A DNA stretch of 15,373 nt, taken from contig JAOZRQ010000112.1 of NCBI GenBank assembly GCA_029940115.1, forward strand, positions 1 through 15,373, in the 5' to 3' direction. Position 1 is the stretch's first letter. Every line of letters starts with the position of its first letter. The notes beneath the pieces were generated by a model. It did no database searches, was not told where the DNA came from, and saw only the letters and a program-made list of their open reading frames with translations. Both the position numbers and the translations under genes were made by a program. Source of the DNA: Desulfobacterales bacterium (GTDB lineage: Bacteria; Desulfobacterota; Desulfobacteria; Desulfobacterales; 4be13). Below, piece after piece: positions 1 to 9,100 of this stretch.

Positions 1-101
1 TTCCTGAGCTTGTCGAAGGACGCCCGGTTCCTGAGCTTGTCGAAGGATGCCCACTTCCTGAGCTTGCCGAAGGACGCCCCCTTCCTGAGCTTGCCGAAGG
101 A
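1..101 (-). repeat. Tandem array of four 27-bp units containing the 17-bp SFDKLR element
   Basis: Copies start at 1, 28, 55 and 82 with exact 27-bp spacing, each containing CCTGAGCTTGtCGAAGG on the plus strand (positions 55 and 82 carry TTGCCG instead of TTGTCG). On the coding strand this is a 9-residue repeat, ASF(D/G)KLR plus two variable residues, fully in frame with NRPS-A. It falls right after the end of the methyltransferase domain (YDVVFRR). The array reaches the window edge and may continue. Confidence 0.9.
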
Positions 102-3100
102 CGCCCCTCGTCTGAACACGACATCATACGCGCCGTCGTCCCGGTCTGTGGAACAGCAAATGTCAACAGTGTACGGGAGCTCCCGGCTCAGTTGCCAGAG
201 CCTCTCCGGATCAATCCCTTCGGGTTCGGCAACGGACAAGGCCTCTCGCAACTCCCCCACCGTCTCGGTCGGCACCGCGTGGTCGAGCCAGTTCAGGATA
301 TGCTGTTCCCGTTCCACTCGGGCATTCGTGACATGACGCCACGCGAGGCAGGAGGGCCGCTCATTTTTCCTGAGCGTGTCGATTTTCCTGAGCTTGTCGA
401 AGGAAGCCCCTCGCCCCTCGCCCCGGTTCCTGAGCTTGTCGAAGGAAGCCAGTCGCTCCCCGATCTCAGACAGGCTGGGACGGCTCTCCTGCCAGTCCTG
501 CCACTCGGTCACGGGGGCCGAAGGAGTGGTTTCTCCGAGATGCAGGATCACGTCATAGCGAAACCGGGTCATCTCATTCTGAATCATCCCCCGTTCGGGT
601 CGGATCTCCACATGGCTGATCTCCGGGAAATGGGCTTCCAGCGCGACAAAGAAGGCCGGCGCGATGGCCAGCTCCTGCTCCTGGACCATCTGCTGCCGCA
701 CACGCCGCTCCAGTTCGGCCCGCGTGAGCGCATCCTCGGCCTTGTGGAATTGCACCGATGCGTGATAGGCCCTCAGCAGGGGCAGGCTCCGGACATCACC
801 GATGAATACCGCGCCCCCGGGTCTCACCCGGTCAAACGTCCCCTTCAGCACCCGCAGGAGATAGTCGATGCTCGGAAAGTATTGCACCACCGAGTTCATC
901 ACCACTGTGTCGAACGCGTCCCTCTCAAAGCCCTCAAAGTCGTCGGCCATCTTTTGTAACAGGGTGATGTTCTCCATGCCGGTGACATGAACCTGTCGGT
1001 TCGCCTCTTCCAGACGTTGCAGGACGACCGGCGACAGATCCGTGCCCACATACCGGGCGCAGTGCGGGACCAGGCGATACATCAGCAGACCCGTGCCGCA
1101 GCCGATCTCCAGCAGATGCTGGGGCCCCAGGGAGAGGATTCGCTCAATCGTGGTCTCCACCCGCTCTCGCATCTCCTCATCCGGGAGCTGGGTGCCGGTG
1201 TAGGTGCTGTCCCAGCCAATGATGTTGAAGGTGGGATCGTCATGGCTCGCCGCGTCGCCGTAGCTGTCATCATGCAGATCCTGCCACAGCGCGACCTGCT
1301 CGGCTTGAAGGTTCTCCAGTTCGTCTTGCAGGGCCTCGGTCTGCATGGTCGCGATCAGGTACGCGGCCAGACGGGTCTCGCCGGACGCATCCTCCCGGTC
1401 AATCACCACCGCCTCCCGCACCGCGGGATGTTGGGACAAGACCCCCTCCACCTCGCCCAGTTCAATGCGGAATCCCCGAATCTTCACTTGGTGATCGAGA
1501 CGTCCGATGAACTCAAGGGAGCCGTCTGGGAGCCATCGGCCCAGATCGCCGGTTCGGTAAATCATATCCCGATATGGGCCATCCGCGTATGGATTCTGGA
1601 CAAAACTGGCCCGGGTCTGCTCGTCATTTTGCCAATACCCGGCCCCCACGCCGATGCCGGAGACGCCGATCTCTCCATAGACCCCGACCGGCACCACCCG
1701 CTGTCTCCGATCCAGCACATACAGGCTCAGGTTGGCCAGTGGCCGGCCAATCGGCACATGAATTTGATCCGTTGGTAGCGGCTTCTCCAGCACAGCTTGG
1801 CAGATGTCGTCCGCGGCCTCGGTGGGGCCGTACGCGTTCACCAGCCTGATGTTCGGATAGGCCCGCAGCCATTGGTTCACCAAGGAGACGGAGACCGCAT
1901 CACCCGTCACCATGGCCCATTCGAGATCCGGCAGGGCCTGCTCCTCCGGAGTCAACTGGGCCATATGATCCAAGAGACCCTGCATCACCACCGGCACCAG
2001 TTCGATGAGAGTCACCCGTTGCGACCGGATGACTTGGGAGAGCCGAGCCGGATCACACATCGTCTCAAAGTCGGCAATGACCGTGCGACCGGAGATGAGC
2101 AGCGGCGCGAGAAACTGCCAGACCGAGATGTCCGACGATGACGGCGCGCTTTGCAGGAACGCGGTCTCCTGATGAAAGGTCAACTCGTCAAATTCGGCAT
2201 GGATGTGGTTCACCGCGCCATCGTGTCTCACCATGGTCCCCTTGGGCAACCCGGTTGAGCCGGAGGTGTAGAGCATATATGCGATGTCCCTCGGCTGGTT
2301 CACGGGGGCCGGATTGGTTTCGGGTTCCGCTTGGATATCTTGGAGATGCCCAAGAAGGTACCTGAGCTTGTCGAAGGAGCCAATCGCTTGGTCATCCAGG
2401 CAAAGGAGATGGCGCAGGCCCCTTTGGGGAAACCCGGTTTTTTCCTCTTGGGAGGACGGTTCGTCAGGGAAAAACCGGGTTTCTTTTTGCCTGAACACGT
2501 CGGCACGGGTGATCAGGGTTCGTATCTCGCTGTCCGTCACCATGTGCCGCACCCGATCCTCCGGGTATGCGGGATCAATCGGCAGAAACGCGGCCCCCGC
2601 CTTGAGGATGCCGACCATGGCCGAGAGCAGGTCAACCCCCCGCTCATCCAAGATGCCGACACAGTCGTTGGGCCGGATCCCGACCCCGCGGAGCCAATGT
2701 GCGATCTGATTGGCCCGCGCATTCAGTTGGCCGTAGGTGATCATCCGATGCCCATGGACCGCGGCCACCCGATCCGGATTCGCCTCGACCTGCCGCTCAA
2801 ACAGGATGTGCAGGGGATGATCGACCGGATAGGTCCGCGTCCCCCCGTCCCCGCAGGAGAGGACCTGACGCGTCTCGGCATCGGTGAGCAACGGCAGTTC
2901 GGAGACGGGCCGGTCCGGATCCGTCGCGATGCCGGCCAGCAGGGTCTGAAACTGTCCGACCATTCGGACCATCGTGGCCGCGTCAAACAGGTCGGTGTTG
3001 TATTCAAGCACCCCGGTCAGCCCCGAGTCGATCTCCCAGAGGTCGAGCACAATGTCAAACAGGGCGGAGGTCCGCCGCATCTCCAGCGCCGCGATGTCGA

Positions 3101-6100
3101 GATCCGGAAGTTCCAATGTCTCGGTCGGCATGTTCTGCAACGCGAACATCACCTGAAACAGGGGGTTGCGGCTCAGATCCCGCTCCACTTGGAGCTCGTC
3201 CACCAGCTTCTCAAACGGGAGATCCTGATGGGTGTAGGCATCCAAGGCGACCTGCCGCACCCGGTCGAGCAGGTCCGCGAAGGTCGGATCCCCGGAGAGG
3301 TCGATCCGCATTGCCAGCGTGTTCACAAAGAAGCCGATCAGCGGCTCGATCTCCGCACGGTTCCGGTTGGCAATCGGCACCCCGATGACCAGGTCGTCCT
3401 GATCACTCTGCCGGGAGATGAGGGTGGCGAACGCGGCCAACGTCGTCATGAAGAGGGTCGTGCCGGTCTCACGGGTGAGGTGCCTCAGCTGTCGGGTCAC
3501 CTCCGCGTCGACCTGGAACTGCTCACTGCTCCCTTGGAAACTCTGCACGGCCGGATGGGGTCGGTCCGTGGGGAGTCTCAGAGCGGGTGGAGCCCCGGCC
3601 AGGGCATCCTTCCAATAGCCGAGTTGGGACGCCAGCTCGTGACCGATCAGCCATTGACGCTGCCACCGGGCAAAGTCGGCATACTGAATCGGGAGGGCTG
3701 GCAAGGGGGAGGACTCGCCCCTCATGAACGCGGGATAGAGAGTCAGCATCTCCTGAACCAGCACTCCCAAGGACCACCCATCCGACACAATGTGATGCAT
3801 GGTCAGCAACAGCAGATGATCGGTCTCCGAAACCCGGATCAGGGCGGCCCGCAACAACGGATCCGTTGCCAAGTCGAAGGGGCGTCTATCTTCCGCCATG
3901 GATAGGGAAAGAAGCCGGGCATCCACGTCTTGGAACGGCTCGTCAAAGGGACGTTCACCTTCCGAATCTTCCGAGAGATCCACGCATCTGAGTATCGGAT
4001 CAGACGGGAATAGGGGCGCGATCACCTGCACCGGCTTCCCCTCCTTCTTGGCAAAGGTGGTGCGCAACACGTCGTGACGAGCCACGATCTCCCCCAAGGC
4101 CTGTTCCAATGCGGACACATGCAAGGTCCCCCTGAGACGCAACGCGATGGGGACATTGTAGAACGGGTTGCCCGGCTCCAACTGATCGAGGAACCAGAGC
4201 CGCTCTTGGGCAAAGGAGAGCGGCGGGTGAAGGGTTAAGGGGGAAGGGTCAAGGGTTGAGGGGGAGGGGTGAGGGGCCTCCCTCCGGGCCGTCTCGATCT
4301 GTATCGCCAATTTCGCGATGGTGGGAGACTCAAAGAGTCGGCGCAGCGGCAACTCCGTGGAGAAGGCTTGGCGGATCCGGGAGACGAGCTGGGTCGCGAG
4401 CAGGGAATGCCCCCCCCGTTCAAAGAAGTCATCGTGAATGCCGACCTGTTCCAGTTTCAGAATGTGGGCAAAGAGGCCGGCCAGCATCTCCTCGGTGGGG
4501 GTGCGCGGGGCGACGTGAGCCGCCTCATCTCCCACGCGCTCGGGCGCGGGCAGGGCGTTGCGATCCACCTTGCCGTTGGGGTTCAGCGGGAGGGCGTCGA
4601 GCATCATCACCGCGGTCGGCACCATATGGTCGGGCAATCGCTCCTTGAGAAAGCGGATCAGCTCCGCAGGCGATGGGTGAGCAATGTCCGTTTGTCCTTC
4701 GCCGCCCGCCTCTCGGCCCTCGCCCGTTGCCACATAGGCAACCAGTCGCTTGTCATTTGCCCCATGGTCCCACACCTTGACGGCTGTCTGACGAACCGCC
4801 GGATGTTGCGCCAGCACCGTCTCCACTTCGCCCAACTCGATGCGGAACCCACGAATCTTCACCTGATTGTCGAAGCGGCCCAAGAATTCAATGGTTCCAT
4901 CCGGCAAGCGACGAACGAGGTCTCCGGTTTTGTAGAGGCGTGTGTGGAGACCGTCGCCTGTGTGGAGGTTTTCAACACCTCGAAGGCATTCAAAAGGGTT
5001 CGGGATGAATTTTTCGGCAGTCAGATCCGGACGGTGGAGGTAGCCCCGAGCCAGCCCCGCGCCGGCGATGTGCAGTTCACCCGGCACACCCACGGGAACG
5101 GGTTGAAGATGGGTGTCCAGAACATACACCCATGTGTTGGCGATGGGATGACCAATCGGGACAGAGGTGCGAATCCGGCGTTCGGTGATGGAAAAGCAAC
5201 AGGTGAACGTCGTGTTCTCGGTGGGTCCGTAGCCGTTGATCAGCCGACAATCGTCCAACACCTGCAACACTCTGCGGACATGGGGTACGGAGAGGATGTC
5301 CCCACCGGCCAGCAGTTGACGCAGACTGCCCAAATCCTCAAGCCGCTCATCCACCATCAGGTTGAACAGACCCGCGGTCAGCCACAGGGTGGAGACCTGA
5401 TGCGTCCTGACGACACGCCCCAGATCCTCGAGTGAGGGGGCATGGGGAGGCATGATCGCCAATATTCCCCCGTTGAGCAGGGGGCCCCAGATTTCAAGAG
5501 TGGACGCGTCAAATGCGAGGGGCGCGAACTGGAGAAACCTCTGGTCCGCCCCAAAGGCTGCATAATGGGTGTCTCTGACCAAGCGGATGACGCTTCGCTG
5601 ATTGATGCAGACCCCCTTGGGCCGACCTGTGGATCCCGATGTGTAGCTGACATACGCGAGAGTGTCAGGGGTTGGTTGGCATCTGTTGTCCGTTGTCTGT
5701 TGGGTGTTGTCCGTTGCTTGTCGTCCGTTGTCCGTTGGGTGTTGGGTGGTGCCTGTGAGGCGTTTGTCCAAGAACAGAATGGATGCTGAGTGGTCCGGAA
5801 GGCGAGGGAGCAGGTGTTCTTGGGTCAGGATCACGGACGTTTGGGAATCGACCAACATGAAGGCGAGATTCTCCTTGGGATAACTCGGATCCAACGGCAG
5901 ATAGGCACCGCCGGCCTTGAGTATGCCGAGCAGTCCGCAGATCATCTCCAAGGAGCGTTCCACGCACAGCCCCACCAGCACATCTGAGCTGACGCCAAGG
6001 GGCCGCAGGTGATGGGCCAACTGATCGGCTTGTTCATTCAGTTCCTGATAGGTGAGCTGTTGGTCCGCAAGGACGACGGCCACCGCGTCCGGCGTCTTCT

Positions 6101-9100
6101 CGGCCTGCGTCTCGAACAATTGATGAATGCACCGATCGTGCGGGTATGCGGTCTGGGTCGCGTTCCATCCGATGAGGATCTGCTCGCGTTCCTCGTCCGT
6201 CAGCAGGGGCAACTCGGCAATCGATCTCTGCGGCTCGGCCACCATCTCGGCCAGCAGGGTTTGGAAATGGCCGGCCATCCGATGGATGGTCTCCGGGTCA
6301 AAGAGATCGGTGCTGTATTCAAACACACCGGCCAAGCCCTGGTCCGTCTCTTCCATCAGCACCGTCAAATCGCAACGCGACGTCCCGCTCTCCACGGTCA
6401 GGGGCGTGATCTCGATATCGGGGAGTCTGAGCGGGTCCGAGGGGACGTTCTGCAACCCAAACATCACCTGAAACAAGGGGGTGTGGCTCATGTTCCGCGC
6501 CGGCTGCACCGCTTCCACCACCTGCTCAAAAGGGGTGTCTTGGTGGGCGTAGGCATCCAGGGCGGTCTGTCGCACCCGTCTGAGCAGTTCGGAGAAGCTT
6601 GGCTGCCCGGACAGATCGATTCGCAACGCCAAGGTGTTGACAAAGAAGCCGATCAGCGGCTCGATCTCCTCCCGATTGCGGTTGGCAATGGGAGAGCCGA
6701 TGACCATATCCTCCTGACCGCTGTGGCGATGAAGCAGAACCGCATAAGCCGCGGACAACACCATGAACAGCGTGGATTCAGACTCCCGAGCCAGGTTTTT
6801 CAACGCTTTTGTGATATCCTCACCCATGGCAAAGGGCATGAGCCGACCCCGGAAAGTCAGCACCGACGGTCGGGGATGGTCGGTGGGCAGTTCCAGAACC
6901 GTGGGCGCGTCAGCCAATTCTTGCCGCCAATGGCGGATTTGCCTCTCCAGCACCTCTCCCCTCAGCCATTGGCGTTGCCAAAGGGCAACGTCGGCATACT
7001 GGAGCGGGAGTTCCGACAGCGGGGAATCTTCCCCCTTTGAAAAGGCCTCATACAGCGCGGTGAATTCCTGAACAAAGACCCAAGTGGACCAGCCATCGGA
7101 GACGAGGTGATGCAGGGTGACGCTCAGGATGTGGTCCGCCGGGGCCAAACGCAGAAGGGTGACGCGCAGCAACGGCCCTTTGGTCAAGTCAAAGGGGCGC
7201 CGGGCATCGGTCCCGGTCAGGCGTTCGGCTTCCGCGATATGCTCTCGCTCGGGCAGTCCCTGCAAGTCGGCCACCAAGAAGGGCAGGGGCCGTGCGGGGG
7301 AGATGACCTGCACCGGCTCCTCACCGACAACGGAGACGGTGGTCCGCAACACCTCATGTCGGCAGACAATCTCGTTGAAACTCCGCTCACAAGCGGCCAC
7401 GTTCAACCCCCCATTCAGGCGCAGGGCCGCGGGGATGTTATAGACGGCATTCTGGCCCTCCAACTGATCCAGAAACCAGAGGCGCTCCTGTGCGAAGGAG
7501 AGAGGGAGGTCTCCGTCCCGGTCCCCTTTGACGATGGGAGGGAGATGCGCGTCCGCATCCCCGCGAGCCGCGTCTGCCAGATGCAGACTCAGCTCCGCGA
7601 CCGTGGGGGACTCAAACAGGTGACGCATCGGCAGTTCCACCGCGAATGCCTCGCGTATCCGGGAGATCACTTGGGTGGCCAGCAGGGAGTGTCCCCCGAT
7701 CGCAAAGAAGTTGTCATGGATCCCCACCTCCTGCTCAATGCCGAGCACCGACGCCCATATGCCGGCCAAGAGTTCCTCTTCCGGATTGCGGGGTGCGACA
7801 TGCGTCTCCGCGGACAACGGGTCGCTGGTCACGGGCAACCGGGCCAGTGCCCGGCGGTCGATTTTGCCATTGGGGGAGAGGGGGATCGCGTCGATCATGA
7901 CCGTGTATGACGGCACCATGTACTCCGGCAGACGCGCCTTGAGAAACTGGCGCAATTCGCTGGGGCCGCATTGCGCCGGTGAATTTCCCTGAGCTTGTCG
8001 AAGGGGGGCGATGTAGGCCACGAGACGCTTGTCACCCCGGGGATCCTCATGGGCCATGACCACCGCCGCGTGGATCGCGTCATGCTGGGCCAGTGCGGTC
8101 TCAATCTCCCCCAGTTCGATGCGGAAGCCGCGAATTTTGACTTGGTTGTCCATGCGGCCCAAGTATTCAACATTCCCGTCTGGCAAATACCGAACCAAGT
8201 CGCCAGTTTTGTAAAGACATGCATTTGTGTCATCATTGAAGGGATGGGGGATGAATCTTTCGGCCGTCAGTTCGGGGTGATTGAGGTAGCCTCGGCCAAC
8301 GCCGGCGCCGCCAATGTGCAATTCACCCGGCACACCCATCGGAACAGGCTGTTGATGACGGTCCAAGACGTAAACTTGGATGTTTGCTATGGGGCGACCG
8401 ATGGGGACGCCGTATGAGTGACGATCCCGCTGGCATGTCCAAAATGTCGCATCTATGCAAGTTTCTGTGGGGCCATACGCGTTGGTCAGGTCGGCATGCA
8501 GTTTTGTCAAACAATCCGCCATCAGTGTGACAGGCAAGACCTCCCCACCGCAAAAGATCCGTCTGAGTGGCTGGATATCCTCAATTTCCGCATGTTCAAG
8601 GAGAACTTGCAACAGGGATGGCACCACCTGCAAGTCGGTGATCTGATGCCGGGCAATCAATTTGGCGAGATGCCTGCTGTCCTTGTGGCCTTCTGGATGG
8701 GACATCACGAGTTGCGAGCCGACAACGAAGGGCGCAAAGAGTTCGCAAACAGAGACGTCAAAACTCATGGGTGTGTTTTGCAACACCCTGTCTTCACCAC
8801 TCAACGGAAAGGCATGTTGCATCCAGAATATATGATTGCAGATCGCCTCGTGAACGATCATCACCCCCTTGGGAACACCGGTGGAACCCGATGTGTAAAT
8901 CACATACGCCAAATTTTTCGGATTGACCCCACTCAGCGGATTGTCATCAGAATGCATGGAGATGATCCCCCAGTCATCATCCAAGCAGATCACCTTTGCC
9001 ATGGTGGCCGGGAGTTGGGCAAGCCATCTCTGCTCAGTCAACAGCACCGACACCCGGGCGTCTTCCAACATGAAGGCCACACGTTCCTGAGGATAGGACG

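Larger units (their letters stand above)
1..4228 (-). other. NRPS-A module 3: C-A with embedded N-methyltransferase, incomplete
   Basis: The C domain starts at PPLSFAQERLWF and has a canonical MHHIVSDGWS. The A domain shows A3 YTSGSTGLPKG, A4 SSSDISVWQFL, the segment TLIELVPVVM and A5 NAYGPTEAADD. Pocket residues read D235 I236 W239 E278 M299 T301 A322 D330 D331. Three acidic residues beyond D235 suggest a basic side chain. I recall similar TADD-type codes for 2,4-diaminobutyrate, but with low certainty. After A8 (FIGRLDHQVKIRGFRIELGE) the protein enters a methyltransferase insertion before the remaining A-domain tail. Core A10 and the carrier domain are not in the window. Two repeat families interrupt the segment before A3, and the 9-residue SFDKLR array ends the window. 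Confidence 0.85.

Noticed and set aside
1..101. Possible CRISPR array at the left edge
   Set aside because: The 27-bp units are directly abutting with 7-bp variable parts, lack unique spacers and are translated in frame within an NRPS gene.
2331..3905. Long plus-strand open frame (524 codons), and many similar ones along the window
   Set aside because: They lie antisense to intact NRPS domains, have no recognisable motifs or start signals, and arise because the high-GC coding strand leaves the opposite frame open.
4650..4740. Gly/Glu-rich stretch (GEGREAGGEG) as a further repeat array
   Set aside because: It is low complexity, but I could not define a repeating unit or period, so it is mentioned only as part of module 2.
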